A stretch of 64,000 nucleotides of DNA from Puffinus mauretanicus (GCA_023333565.1 JAJKFH010003762.1:2418001-2482000), one strand, 5' to 3'. Numbered from the stretch's first letter, positions 49,951 through 64,000 are shown. Notes: generated by a model not told the origin, from the sequence alone. Numbers and translations: made by a program.

Positions 49951-52385
49951 AGTAAATACACAACACACACCAAATATATCATTACAAAGAAATATAGGAC
50001 ACAACTTTCACAACAATTTAGCATTGTTTTGTTCTTTGTAATGAAAGTCTGAGCTTCAATTTTGCTGACAACCTAAGCAGCATACATTTGATGACAGCTG
50101 ATGCCAGATGCAGAGCCAGGGTGTGACAGTTGGTAATGGACAGGTGGATACCCAGAACAATCCACACAAAGTCTACTCAGGGACCAAGCAGTTGTACTCT
50201 TTCTACTGCAACATCAGGGAGGAATTGTCCCCTCCAGCATCCCCAAAGAGAAAAAGATGGTAGCACGGTGGGAAAGAGTAAGAGTATCTAGGAAGTTAAT
50301 ACTCTATATTCCCTGAAGTGGGGTAGCTTTGGGCAGCTTTCTACTATGCAGAGAAATAAAGTTCTTTCCTGCTTAAGGTGAAATTTCCCCCTAAGCTACC
50401 CAGGGGCTGATATAGCACTGCACTGGCCTGAATCCAGACTATAAATAATTTGCCTTAGTCTACACCCTAAAACTTCATTAACTATGACCTTTCAAAATAA
50501 ATTAGGCTTGACTCACCTTGAAACATCCACTTTCTGTCGTCCTGATCATTTTTATAACATTATCACCTTAAAAAACATGAAAAGATACCATGTTATTTAG
50601 AAAGCAGATATGAAACAATGAGCTTGCATCTTTTAAATACATGAGAGATTTTTCTCCCTTCTGACTGATTTTTAAACTGTCTATTTTCAAATATTACAGG
50701 GCTTTTATTTTGTTCATTTTCAAGTAATCTTCTTTGGAGGTAGTAAATAAAAACTCTAGGTTTCTTAGTAGACATCTCTTCCATAAATAAACCTTGCTTC
50801 CTGCTATTTCTTCTGTTTGATTAGCTAGAAATAATTGCTCTCGAACTTTCATGGTCCATTATGGCTCTCTGCTCCCAAGACCTCCCCTTGGCCTGATTTA
50901 CAAAGGGCAAGAAATTGGCTCTTACACTTGCTGACATGTGGCTGGTGAAATCCACAGGGAAGTCATGTAGTGATGAAGAGCACATTAATCAAAGATAATA
51001 GCAAAATACAACTGTCCCTCATTACCAGGACAACTGAACAATTTACCCTGATTTTCAAGCAGACTGGGGTCTCCTGCTTTTATCAAAGACAATAAATAAA
51101 CTTCATTATAAATATAAATGCAAAGGGCCAGGTTCCACAACACAAGTTTAAATCAGGAGAGATTGTGTTCAGTCAATGCAGCCAAGCTGGTATATTGGCA
51201 CGAAAACTAACTAGCAAATAATCTGTAGGCAATGAACAAGAATTTTGACAACACAGCCACATTTTGTTCTCTAGAAACTGGTCTGATTTTTTCAAGTAAT
51301 GCAGGCAGGATTTGATACCAGATACACATATATTGCCAAATTACAATCACAGTTTTTGGAACTGTTCTAGAAATGTATCTATACGCAATTCTACAGAAAG
51401 AGCTTTACATGAACACCTCTCTCTTCTCTTTCAACCCTCTTTTCTGTTTCCTGCAAGCATGAAGAAATCTTCATTTGCTTAGTCTTAGAGACTTCAGTTA
51501 ATATCACAGCTAAAACTTTTAAAAGGTATAAAGAAGTTTCCACAATGCATTTTGAGACTAAACTACAACACTGATTTTAGTCTATGAATCAGCTAGTCCC
51601 ATGGACTTTTTTCAGTTTCCATTTGATCCAAGTGTCCTGATCTCAGGGGCCATCACTTCTGTTGTTCCAGTTAAACTATTTAGCATTGAACAAAGTCCAA
51701 GCAATGCAAAATAACACAGGAACATTAATTACCAGAGAATAAAACTTTAAATGATTACATGAACCCACTGAAGTACTCCTACAACTGAATAAACCTTTGC
51801 AACTTCTGTTTGAGGAGCCCAGCTGTCCCTGATTATTTTTAACCTCTGTAGAATTTGAGTCCTAGAAGGAAAAAAGATGGGGAGAGGGAGAAGGGCAAGT
51901 TGTTTGCTATACCCATGCTATCAAAAATTATACAATCTGTACTCTTTTTTTTTCAGAGAAGAAAAACATTCATCTGGGAAGACAGTTCCCATAGAAATCA
52001 AGCTCCGTTTGCACGACCATTTCTCCCTGAATATTCTGTCTGGAGGGATGGCAGTGTGGGATCAGCTGGAAGCTATCACAGAAATTCACACCAAACCAGA
52101 GATCAGCTCTGCCTCTTTTACTTACCTTTCTTCAGCAGATTTTTCCCCTTTTGGTGGTCCCATGACATAAAGAATACACAAAACTTCATTTGTGTAATGT
52201 CCTCAGCCTAGATCACTAGCAGTGTTTAGCTACCTTGCTCCAATGTTTCTCTGACTGAGAACATGGGCCTTTAACTAGCACAAAGACAGATTTACATGAT
52301 AGTCAATTGACAGAGGGCACAATCACAGCACTTCATATGCTAGTATAAACCAGTAGAAATATTCAAAATGCCTCTCAAATACTAC

Positions 52386-52400
52386 AAAAAAAAAAAAAAA
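52386..52400. repeat. Poly-A tract (15 A)
   Basis: A homopolymer followed by GAGAGAATAAAA. No retrocopy body was recognised. Confidence 0.9.
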
Positions 52401-55400
52401 GAGAGAATAAAACCTACTTATTTTCTAACCATTTAGCATCACTGTTTGATGATTTTTTACTAGATACAGGTTTTAAATGCAACTACATTTGCCATTTGTT
52501 ACTGTGTATTAGTAATATTATAAACCTGTATGAACTTTATTCCCAGACTGATGGACTTTAATCTTATAATCCTGCCAAGAAAAACATTTCACATTCACTG
52601 CAGTAAACAAGAGCTCTACAAATGTAGAAGGAAGTCATTTACCAGATGTTACTATTTGTCTTACAAGTCTGTCTTTGACTTTTGCTTATTTTCTCTTGAC
52701 CTTGTAAGCTTCTCCCATACACACTTGGCACAGAAAAACAAATGTGAAACCTTTGAAAGCCAGTTGTTATCCAGCTAAAAAGTTCCTCGAGACATAATAC
52801 ATATACCTTTTTGGTGTGTCAAAAGAAGTCATGTCATTTGACCACCACAAAAGGATCACTATATCATGCTCCTGACTTTTCTGAAACTATGCCATATATC
52901 TTCACACTTAACTTGCAGCTTTTGCAAGGTTCTTCAAGGTACTGAACAAATAAACCAATTAAAATCCCAGCTAAGAAATGCAGTTAAATTACCTCATTCA
53001 AAATCACAGAAAAGGAAGATTAGATGATCTGTGTTTACCTATGACAATATATCCTTGCTATTATTAACGAAAGAGTCTTGAACAACAATATCAGTAATTC
53101 AACAACTGAAATGAATGTAGGTATTTCCATTTCAGACTTTTAAAACAACATTTTCTCTTTCCCTCCTAAATAAACAGGAGGCTGCTGGTGGTCGTAAAGC
53201 TACACAGCATTTGAAATGCACGTGGTCACTTACTGATACATTTGTTCACATACATACAAGCATTCAGCACAAATTCCTGCTGCGTTAGCTAAACCTGAGG
53301 GTCATGTGTGGATCACAGTTGCTAGATGTCTTTCACTGAACTAAAAACCTTCCTCTCGCTCATCACAGATAGAACTAGCACGTACCGCCACTGAAGCTAT
53401 TGAGCTTAAAAAGTTTCCAAAAAACTAAAAACTAGTGTCCAGTGTAATAGTCTGAAAGCAGCTGTTGTAAATAGAGGAAGAAAATATGGAACAAGCAAGT
53501 TGCAAAAAGCACTTTCTTTTCCACCATCATTTCAGATTTGCCTGGGTTCTGCTTTCGCCAGCTGCATTTTAGCAGCTCCAGAAGAACATGGGGGACATGC
53601 TGCTGTTTAAGCTGTGTGTGCAAAAGACGGGATTTAGCCATGTACTTTTAGCACTTTTTCTTCTGTTATCACACCACTTTCTTTCTCCCAAATGCCTACT
53701 AAAAATGTTTAATAGCATGGGAAAAGAGAGCTGAAACAGAAAGCAGGAAACATCTGGAGCCCCAGCTCTCTACGTACAACAGTATTAAAAGGACATTTCT
53801 TGCAATGATTCCTGTGAACAATGGGCAACTGGTCCAGAGTTGTACTTGTGAGATGGATGGGAAGAAATCTTACACCAGATTTCTTGTTGCTAGTTGACAG
53901 TAGAGGAATGGCCCTCAGAGAAGCTTTGCCACACTCAAATTGCGCTGAGGCATAGTCCCAGCCCTTTGGTTTTGGCCAATCCTAGCAAAAAGGTGGAACT
54001 GAAAAGAAAGCAAAAAACTGAGCCTGAGACTGAAATCAGCCCAGGCACAAACAGGACACAGCTGTACTAAAGGAATAGCCTAATTCAGCAAAAATGCTCT
54101 GACCAGGATGGTAACCATGGGGCCAGTCACTGAACAAAGCAGCAGAGACTGAGATTCACATGTATTGCATCCAAGGAGAACAGACCACCACCAGAAGCAA
54201 AAACATCCTGGTTGGGATTAATACAGTGAGTCAGCTGGGCTGCGAATCAAACCAGGGGAAATTTGAATCTGTAGGTATTTGGGGCTGTGTATAACCACAA
54301 TACACATGATGTGTTTGAATCATAGTACAGAATCCAGAATGCTCCTTCACTCTGGTTGAGGTTTTGTTTCTGCTCAAAGTGTACATTTTTATCTCCATGC
54401 AGCATGTATGTCTGTGACAACTACTTCTCAGAAGTTATGGAAAAGATCCAAGGCATTTGAACCTAGAATGGCCTGGCATAAAGAATTGAATGTCACATTC
54501 CCTAGGAAGATATTGGAAAGGAGATTAATATTACTACTTCAGGTAAGATGAAGAACGGAGATGTGGCCATAGTTAAGGCAAACAGTTTAGCTTCAACTCA
54601 ACTGAATCAGCATTAAGTCCTTGGATTTGAATTTGTCTTTCACTGAAGCTCTTACACTACTGTTAGTTCACTCCAGAAATATTCTGTTAGGGCAAACAAG
54701 TATTTTGAAATATTGCAACATTTTAATCATGTAAGTCCTACTCAGTCTGCCTAACAACCTGAATGGTTGTTTTATCTTAAATACAAATACTTAAAAAACT
54801 GGAAGGGAAGAATTTAAAATATATCACAGAACCAAATAACAGCTAGGGTTCATATTTAAAATATCTTTTAAATAAATGCATTTTTTTCCTTAATAATTAA
54901 TAACTTTACTTAGGTTACACCTGTTTTCACATAAATATATTGCTAATCAAAGAAAAATAACCAGAAAACCACACGGAAATGACCAAGATAATTGCAGTTG
55001 CTTGAGATATGGCTAACAAAAATCAGCATCCATTTTACACATCCACATATATACTTTTGTTCCCCTTTAGGTCTTTAAAATTCTATCTTCCATGATGTGT
55101 ATCTTACTATTCAGAAACAAGTAATACATGTACATTTTGCAGGAGCGCAGAGTTGTAAGTAGATCAGAGACAAACATTAATAAAGGAAAAAAAAAAGAAA
55201 AATTAATAGTTATCATATGACTCCCAGAAACTACAACCAAACAAAAGCAAAACAAACTCAGTGATAAAACAAAAGTGAAGTCAGAGAATTTGTATTTTTT
55301 TTCCTGCAGTATCCTGGGAAGAGATTTTAGAAATGTGCACATGAGTAACTTGAATGTATATGTCACATGGAAAGAAGCATTAGCAAAATAATCCTCGGTT

Positions 55401-56852
55401 ACTTTTCTTGTTGAACAGTCTCTTTGTGTTTGCACAGCATCTGTACAACAAGCTTGCGAATAATAAGCCGCCTCTTGGGGAAAAAGTGGCAAGAGACACT
55501 TATGTCAGAAATAGAGGAAAGTCACGTGTAGAGTGAGTGACAAATAAAGGTTTTAATTAGCATCTTGGAAAATCAATTTAGAAAACTCGATGTTCAAGAA
55601 TTGTTTTATACAAAGTCTTAAGTTGTTTTAGAAATATTTTGATGGACGTAGATTCAGAAAAGAGCATAGCTGGGAGGGAAAAAAAAGGCAATTAAAAGCA
55701 AAACTTCTGGAAGGGAGAATACATTTTGGGGTAACGTTTTGCTCCCTCTGTTCTCTTTCCAAAGCCATCAGAAACACAAAGCCTACTTTTCCACTCAAGT
55801 CTTTCTAAAGAGCAGATGAATTAAGCATCAAGTTAGAACAGAAATTAATATTAAACATATGTAAAATCAAAAGGGGCATATAATGACAGGAAAAATAAAG
55901 GGCCCTTTCACTTTAGGGGGGCCTAAAAGTTTCACATCAGCTATTACTTGTCAATACATTGGTTTCGACTGCAAGTTCTCCAAGAATATTGTCCCAGTAT
56001 TTCAGTCTTGTATAACCAATAACAATAATAATCTGTTAAAATACAATATCAGGAATACCTAATTTGTATTATACAACAGCCATAGTTATTAGTACCTCCT
56101 TTTCATTAAGCTTTTGTAAATATTTGGTATGTGTGGAAATAACTTGTGATGGATAAATCCTGAAAATGTAGTTGCTTAACTTATTCTCTAAGTTGGGATG
56201 CTTATCAGAACATTTTCAAACTACTTGAAGGGGAAACCCCAGCTGCCTTCATATGAGGCAGCCAAAACCTTCATGACATACAACTACACTTGTATAACAT
56301 GCGCTTGTATTGATTCAGTAGTTGGAGTAGCTGCCACTATACTTGCTGCATTGCTTTTTCCTTATAATATATTTAAGCTCCAAAAGCATACATTTTGCAA
56401 CACCTGAGGTTTGCCTAATCAAGGTTGTCCTATCTCACCATTAGTCTGGGTAACAGAAAGTCTATTTTAGGGACCCTGTTCTACTCTTGCTCCCATTGAA
56501 AAGCTCCATAACTGCAATGGAAGATTGAGTTCTTCTTGTATACTATTTTGCATAAATTTTGTTCAAAAAAGCAAGCAAACAAAAATACCCCAGTGGCTTG
56601 CAACCGAAACCAAATGAATTTGCACAGCAGATAAAGAACAAACAAACATCAGAAACACAAAGTGTGAAGTCCTTGTTGTTTCTCCCCTACAAATAGGCTC
56701 ACGTTTTTCTCTGTCAAGTTCACTGCTGTTTTTGTGGAATGTAGTTCAGGGAATTTTGGTCATATAGAGGCAAGTATCACAATTCACACATTGAGTTGTG
56801 CCAAAAGACAGGAAGGAGGAGGGGAAGACAGGGAGACAGAAGTCTGCTCATT

Positions 56853-56868
56853 AAAAAAAAAAAAAAAA
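56853..56868. repeat. Poly-A tract (16 A)
   Basis: A homopolymer preceded by a purine-rich GGAAGGAGGAGGGGAAGACA stretch. No retrocopy body was recognised. Confidence 0.9.
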
Positions 56869-59027
56869 TAGCAAGGGAGAATTTTGCTTTGAAACAGTCA
56901 TGGAAAAAACACTGAGATCCTCAGCAGTTCAGTTAACTCATTTGTTTTAAATGCAGCACTATTTTTTTAAAAGAGATTACAAGAAACGAGTGAAACAGTA
57001 GGAATGGTGCTGTGGCCTGGAGTAAGTGGTAGCACATGGAGAAGTGTTCTGCAGATCACTCTGAAACAGACATCTTCTGCAGGTGAATATGGGAGACTGT
57101 TTCTTAATTTTCCAGCTAACTTTCCACTTCTTCGTTCTGACAAAATCATGGGCAAAAAGCATGGTTATGCTCTTCAAAAATGGTTAGGAAGGTAGTTGTA
57201 GTGTCATATACCAAGTTTTTTTAATGCAATTACGTGTGAGCAGGAAATGCTCCTGCTTGAACTCCAAGTCCTACTCATTCTTTTATCCACAAAGTTTTTG
57301 CTATTGAGTGCTGCCTAATAATCAGAATGAATCAGAGACTGAACACAGACCCAAGAGAGTTGCATAATTGTGTCTTTGGAGACAAAGCAGTTTCAAGCCC
57401 TTTGGGGAGTAACAAAGCAAGCTCAGCTTGGTGTGAATGTAGCCATTGTTATTTAGAAAACAAAACAACATAAAAACAATATGGCACACATTTAAATGAC
57501 TCAAAATGACTAAATGTTGCTGTCAAAATAGAACTGTAAATAGAAATCCTAACTGAACAGACACATTTCCAAGGAATCTACTAGGCTGTACGCAACCATG
57601 CCGCCAGTGTGCTTCAAAATTCATTGTGCAGTCCTATTCTTTCACCACATTTAGAACTGACCCTGAGTGTAACAGAGCCCCCAGCTTCCACACCAGCTTT
57701 GTATAAACTAGTGGGCAGGAAGAAATGGCGTGTGTGCTGGGGTAAGGATGTGGCCACAACTTGCATATGTACCCATCTTTTCTGTGTTCCACAGCATACA
57801 CAAAATCATAAAGCCATTGCTTGATGCTACACTATTAATCTATCAATCCTTTTGCTGATCAGGGATACATAAAATTATTATTTAGTTTGCTGGTTATAGG
57901 AAGAGTGTAGGATTGGTAAAGAGGACAGTTTGCTGATTTAGATTTCTCAGGACTGCTCAGTAATCTGGGTATCCCCAAGCAGCATGTGGCTTTTTTGAAG
58001 TCATATGTTAAGTCATACATCTAAGAAAAAAAAAATAAGCATAAATATACAAAACAAAATGTCGTCTTAGAAAACCATGACACTGGATAGGACTAGAAAG
58101 TTTAGAGGATAATTAGTTAGCCATGAAGTGCCTGGTGTACTGGTGGGACCAAAAAGGACAAATGTAACCAATGGATACGTAGGCAAAGGAACCTAGAGCA
58201 TCAATAGGAAATGATTATACCCCAGTATTTGGCAGAGATATCATGCTAACAGAATGCCATGTCCAGATCTGATGTCCAGACTCCAGAGAGGGTCCTAATA
58301 ACATGAAGACAGTTTTGGAAGGGGGAATAGGAGTAACTGAAAATCAGAAGAACTACAGGCAATAATGTTAGATCCTAGGAGTGCAACCTGTCTAGCATAA
58401 CCAAAACCAGTTAAAGGGCCAACTTAGTCCATCCTGTGAGTACTGGCCAGGAAATAGAAATAGGATAGAAAGTATTTCAACCTCATAAAGTTATAAGGAG
58501 ATACTATGAATAGGACTCAAAACAGATCATTTCAAGCCAGAAATAAAGCATGTTTTGTTGGTTGGTTGTTTCTTAAACACTAGGGATAGGCTCCTGTTGG
58601 AATAAATTACTTTTTTTTTTCAAATGAAATGTAGATGGTTTTCTAAAAGACACGCTCTAGGTCAACATGGAATTAGTTTCTATTAACCTGAAACACTCAG
58701 CAATGTGAAAAGTACCAGAACACTAAGAAACTCCTTATAAACACAAGACAGAGGAGGAGCCTTAACCTCCTGGATACTGAGGAAATTTTCCCTTCTGAAA
58801 AATGATTGCTATCTTTTAGCAGATGGGCCCAGGCCTCAGTATTGGCAGCTAGACTCCATTTCTGCATCAGACAAGGAAAACAGTAAACAGAAAGCCTCTT
58901 CTGTTACCCCGTTGATTTCAGAAGTACATCAAGTAGTGGCCTCACTGAATATTTTCATAAGGTATAGCTATGTGAACCATAATGTAGTTGTAATGGCCAG
59001 CATTTGACTGTGCTTAAGTGAAGTTTG

Positions 59028-59042
59028 AAAAAAAAAAAAAAA
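59028..59042. repeat. Poly-A tract (15 A)
   Basis: A plain homopolymer run. Confidence 0.9.
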
Positions 59043-62000
59043 TCTTTTAAAGGCTACATCTGAAAATTCTCAGAGCAGGTCTGAGTGTGCCCTTTTGCAT
59101 AGCCCAGCAGATACAAAACCGACAGTATGCTACTGCTGTGCTGTTGTTAAATTGCCAAGAGTGGTTCTTGCCAAATATTCCCCCTTATTTCAAAACTTAG
59201 GGGAATTTAAAGGACAGGATTAGATTTAGATCCAGACAACAGCCCAAACTGAGTTGGAAACAATGTGGAACCAAAAAAGCTGACTAGTACTTGGAGAACT
59301 GTGTTACAGGACAGTCTGTTCCACTCTGCAGGGCATCTCTAGTCAACGCAAAATGCTTCTGCCATCTCTTCCTTCTTTTCCTCTGTACTTACATAAGTTC
59401 AAAGATAAACTGGCTATTGTTTTAAAATAAATTCTTTCAGTGGGAAGTTTCAAAGTTTTATGTCCATAAATTCATTCTGTATGTAGTTTAAGAGAGGACC
59501 TACCTCAAACTGAATTATGGCATCACATAAATACAAGCACACTAATGCTCAAGTCAAGCTTTTTACCCACCTTGCCTTGCATTGTACTGTAGGAGAAAGT
59601 GCATTTTGGAGGGAGAGGTGGGAATCTTACTTGTACCAAAACATGCTCATAAATCAGAGGCATAGATGGCTTTACTATTTAAAAAACAATCAAAGATTAA
59701 ACAAGTGATAATAGTCTACTAAGTACAACAGTTTTGTATTTGCTGCAGTGCCACTTTAGAAAATTATCTTCTCCAGGCTTAACTACAGACATGCCCAGTA
59801 AAGGATAACAGGACTGATCTTAACTGTTCTTTTACAGTTATAAAACTAGGTTTAGTTAAATGAAGGTTAAGGAAAGGGTTGAAGGAAAAAACGAGGAAAG
59901 AGACAACATGAGTAGAATGAAAACCTAAGAGAACGGCTGGCAGGTAGATGGCATGGTCTAAGCAGCTGCTGCTATGAAAGCCAGCCAAGAAGGGAGCTGG
60001 AGTTTGGCCAGAGCAACATGCTGCCAGGGTGTCAAGGAATGGGGACTCTGAAGTGGCGGACCCGAGGCTAAAGTCAAATGAGCTTGCTGAAAGTTGCATG
60101 GAGGGCTGCCTCTGTATGAGCAAAGGGTTTTCAGTCTTCTGGAAGCAATGAAACTTTTTGATCTTTGAGATCAAATCAGACCACATTACTGAAGGGTCAC
60201 TGAAGCAACTCATTAGAGCCATTGGCTGTACTTTTCTTGAGAAACAATTAAAGCTCATGTTTTGCAAGCTGGTGCTGACCATTTAAAAGGAACAAAGTGA
60301 CAAAGTAGACTTTAGAAAGATGGACAATATCTTTTTATAATTTTTGAAATTCAACTGTCTTATAGAAAGATCATTTTGTTTAGCTGGCTAATTTTCAGTA
60401 GGAACTTCCAGGGTTCCTCTGGATTTTCTGACAACTATATTTTCTCACAAAACATTCTTCCCCTTTTTCTTTTCCAAGAAGCTTTAATTACAATGATAGT
60501 GTGGAACATTAGTTGAACATTATTTGTCTTAGAAATGTGTAAGGTAATGAAGAACTATGAAGTCTCTACCTGCAGGACTTTTTGCAGCAGATGTTCACTT
60601 ACCCTAAATTTAAAATTAAATATTTTGATGGCTTGCAAATGAATACAGGATGTAATAGTTAAAAAGTTGGTTTTCCTACTGGGCACTTGGCCAACCCTTA
60701 GGAAAGCGGTCATGGGTTCCCACTAAAACACAGAGTATCTCCTGAGAATAGAGGTCTATCCGTCATGAGCTCATATGAATTTTATGTTCCAGTTCTCAGA
60801 AAAAGCATTTTGCTTTTCTTGCTCATTGTCTACCCACTTGCTACATCAGAACAAAATCTCATTGTTTTATTTGCTGATAATTACAATCTTGGATTTAAAA
60901 GAAACATTGTGTTTCAACTAAAATTTGTATTTGAGTTCCTTTGTCAAGTAGAGGAAGAAAGAAAAAGACGACAGAACAAAGAACTAAAGAAAAGTATCAT
61001 GTACTGATGTTCATATAGTATAAAGGCCATCACTTGCTTTACATTAGCATCCACTTTTCCAAGTCAACAACCTCACTACAGTTGTTATCTGCCCTTTCCT
61101 TTCTTCTAAAATGGATTCTAAATGATTGACTGTAAATACATGAGACTGATCAGGTTTGCTTTGAATCATTTGCTTTTTCCTTCAAATGAAACACAAATTC
61201 ATTTGAGCTACCTGGTATTGCTTCCTGAGTAGAATATACTTGGGAAGTGACTCTGTTCTGCAAGTCAGTGAGGAAAATGCTTCCTAAGTGATAATTGTTT
61301 CCTGGAATGTTTGGGCTGATAAACAACTTTAATGTATTTGAACCAACTTCCTATGCTAAATGATGCATTAGTCTCCAGGAGAAAAAAGGAAAAAAAATTT
61401 TTCTGAAAAGGCTTCCACTAGCCATGGTAAAAGAAACAAGATTTTTCTTGTTACAATTTGGAAATAATAAAAAGGTATGCAAGAACTATTTTCAGTATCA
61501 CATAAATACCCTGTACAATTTTTGGCCAGACTCTTCACCTCTCCAGTCTTGTCTGTTCTTGCATAAAATTACATTACTGTCCTTATCATTAGCTGTCAAA
61601 GTATTCATATGACCTGTCTTACCAGACTACCTGCAGATTAGACAAACACTAATTATCCTGTAAAAAAGAAAAATATTACTACTTTCATTGACCAGATGAG
61701 GTTAAAGAGTCAAAGAGAAGATGCAGGTATCTGAAGGGCAGTTTAAGCAGAATTTAGACAGATAAATTGAGGTCAATCTACAGAAAGCTTTGTCACACAA
61801 GAGATCTAAGCACTGGTAAGCACCTATGTTTTTCTAGTAATATTACAGAGGCACCAATATCTTGAGCAGCTTCCACGTTTGAGTAGCACTCTCAGGCCTC
61901 AAGAAGTTTAAAATTCACAATATTTACCCCACTTTCAGAAACCATAATCTAGCAGATGTGTTCAGATTTCAGCAGTCAACAGAGTAGCAGCCTGGGGACA

Positions 62001-62055
62001 CTTGCATGAAAACTATATTCCTGAATGATGATTAAAAGTAGAGATCAGCAGGTAC

Positions 62056-62072
62056 AAAAAAAAAAAAAAAAA
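62056..62072. repeat. Poly-A tract (17 A)
   Basis: A plain homopolymer run. Confidence 0.9.
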
Positions 62073-64000
62073 TTATCACTGTGAATGCTCCCTTATTGTT
62101 GTTGATCCAAAGTAAAGTAAATTGTACAGTACAGGTAGACTGTTTAATTCAACCTTTGTGACCTCTATTATCATTCTGCTTAAACTAGCATAAATCAAGA
62201 GTAAAACTTATGATAATGGACACATTCAAGTGACACAAAAATGTAAGAACTATAGCAATAATGGTGAATCAAACAAGGATCCAAACTGAAAACTGATCTT
62301 TTGAATCACTGTTCTCTGCATGTCATTCATTACACCTGAATGCCATCAGTAAAGTGGAGGTAGATCAGAACCAAATCCTGGGCTATATGCAGAGAAATTA
62401 GAAAAGAATTAGGCCATAAAAGTGTATTTGCTTTGTCCACAAACTCTGGAATAGCAGTCATTAAATGTTCAATATTTACCCAAAACTACCAGATAATACA
62501 GTGATATGCTACTCAGAATGCAGGAGTGTCATATTGCAGCTATAATTAGTCTTTTAAAAAAAATCAGATATCATTATTTGTAAATCACTAAATAGTGATA
62601 GTCTCTCTGAGGGAAATTTCTCTCCTCTAAGAATAGGTAGGAATAAGCGGGAAGGGATCTGTGTGATACACTTCTAGGTACTTGGTCACATGCCCATAAG
62701 AGGGCTGAAGCATGTTGTGGGCTTACATGATAAGTAACAGCTCCTCTTCTAGCACTTGCCACATTGCATCTGCTAAATATAGAGTGGGACAAAAGGATAG
62801 TTCAAAGAGAAAAGATAAGAGGGTAAAGCTGTAACTGCTCTCTCTCAAAATGCATGTTGATATATGTATTTTCCATATCTAACTGGGCACAAGTCCTTCC
62901 ATCCACCTTCAGAAAATTAAGTACAGTTGGAAATTATTTTGTGTTCACTTTCTTCCTCATCCTTTCCTCCATCCATCTGTTTTTTTGTTCCTGATACCCC
63001 TCTCCCTCCAAGGCTGCTCCTACTTCTTCCTCTACTACAAAAAAGGTGAATTTCAGCATGTTGCTGAGGTACAGAGAGGGGAAAGGGGCCAGGGAGTGAA
63101 GATGGTACATGGAAAATTTCACATTGCAAGGCTTTCTGTTCCTGAAAAAGCCATGGATAGGAGAGAATACAGGAGCTGTGATTATTTCTTCAGAGAGAGG
63201 CTATCTGCACAGCTGTAACCCATATATTCAACCTTTATGTCAGCAGCAATGGCAAGGGCAAGAGGTAGAGATTAGTTTTTCAGTCTGAAAATCTTGTTTC
63301 TTTACACATAAGTAAGCTAGATTGTTTGATAGTCCCTATAAACTGCTGCCTTAGGCAACCAGTTACTATGGCTATTCTTTGGTTCAGTCTATGACTGACT
63401 GAACCGGGTACACATCCCTTCCTTTCTTCTATTCTCTATAAAGGTGTCAATTGTTAAACTACCCCAACAGCATCTGCAGTGAAGTCAAACTGCTTTTAAG
63501 CTCTCTGATTTTATTGACACCCTTATTCACAGCCAACCAGCACAGAGGGAAACCTGTTTAGCAGCTCTCCACCACATACACTACTCTAAGACATTAGCAA
63601 GACCTGTAGATACTTAACACAGGAAGCGCCAGTGAAGCGAACCCACCCCCCAGTTCTTCAGCTCTTGTGGATCACAGTACACAGCCAGGCAGAACTTCTA
63701 ATTCTTGTACCTTACATATATCCCTTTTCTAACTAGCCATAAATCAAGCTTCTCCTTTCAGGTCATACCTGAAGGTCTTAGCCAAAAGCTTTCTCAGCTG
63801 ACCCATCCTGGTCATTGACTTGATCTGCCACCCATTTTGAAAATCCAAATACCTCCCTACTCCTTCCACCCCATGCACCAAAAACTGCAGCCAAGTTCCC
63901 CAAGCAGTCCGGAGAACCTCCCAGAACTGGTCAACAAAATAGTCAGAAACTACTTAATTCCTTCAAGCGCGCTTCTTGACTAGCAGCCCTATCCAGACAC

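Larger units (their letters stand above)
49951..64000. other. Long non-coding stretch, no gene seen
   Basis: Fourteen kilobases of AT-rich unique sequence. The longest open frames are 167 codons (minus, 59779-60282), 141 codons (minus, 55067-55492) and 118 codons (plus, 51855-52211). None has a domain, and the 55 kb frame is a hydrophobic by-product of A/T runs on the other strand. Poly-A runs occur at 52386-52400, 56853-56868, 59028-59042 and 62056-62072. No CR1, RNA gene or CpG island is visible. Confidence 0.5.

Noticed and set aside
55067..55492. 141-codon minus-strand frame with an apparent hydrophobic segment
   Set aside because: The hydrophobic run (Phe/Leu-rich) is read from A-rich sequence on the other strand. 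No signal-peptide logic, domain or conserved start supports it.
1..64000. CRISPR arrays, operons, ribosome binding sites, phage or plasmid features
   Set aside because: The window is vertebrate nuclear DNA with CR1 LINEs. No regularly spaced identical repeats or tightly packed genes occur.
1..64000. tRNA, rRNA, snRNA or microRNA genes
   Set aside because: No tRNA B-box-containing cloverleaf, snRNA 5' end or long stable hairpin stood out on reading. A covariance-model scan (tRNAscan-SE, Infernal/Rfam) would be needed to exclude small ones.

Overview
The window looks like vertebrate, and specifically avian, nuclear DNA. It is AT-rich and CpG-poor, and has no prokaryotic gene organisation. Its interspersed repeats are dominated by Chicken Repeat 1 (CR1) LINEs of several ages. 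The species cannot be fixed from the sequence. No gene model could be supported. The only long reading frame with recognisable protein content is the reverse transcriptase remnant of a CR1 copy near 31.6-32.3 kb. The window is therefore best read as a gene desert or the inside of very long introns.

Layout: 1-3.2 kb is unique AT-rich sequence with a T-rich tract near 0.5 kb. 3.2-3.8 kb is an old, decayed minus-strand CR1-type remnant. 3.8-12.2 kb is unique sequence with short tandem duplications. 12.16-12.43 kb is a second very old CR1/L3-like remnant. 13.66-14.73 kb is a 5'-truncated minus-strand CR1. 14.7-26.7 kb is unique. 26.74-27.73 kb holds a tiny CR1-tail-like fragment followed by a degenerate tandem array with a period of about 170 bp, the most unusual structure in the window. 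27.7-31.6 kb is unique, with a few weak protein-like patches. 31.58-32.84 kb is the best-preserved CR1, on the plus strand. 32.8-49.4 kb is unique, with AT-rich and A-rich low-complexity stretches and a weak retroviral-pol-like patch near 36.8-37.1 kb. 49.42-49.95 kb is another minus-strand CR1. 49.95-64 kb is unique, with scattered poly-A tracts.

Nothing here forms a pathway or operon. The content is transposon fossils in non-coding DNA. Several short exon-like or transposase-like patches are reported as hypotheses only, with the searches that would decide them.
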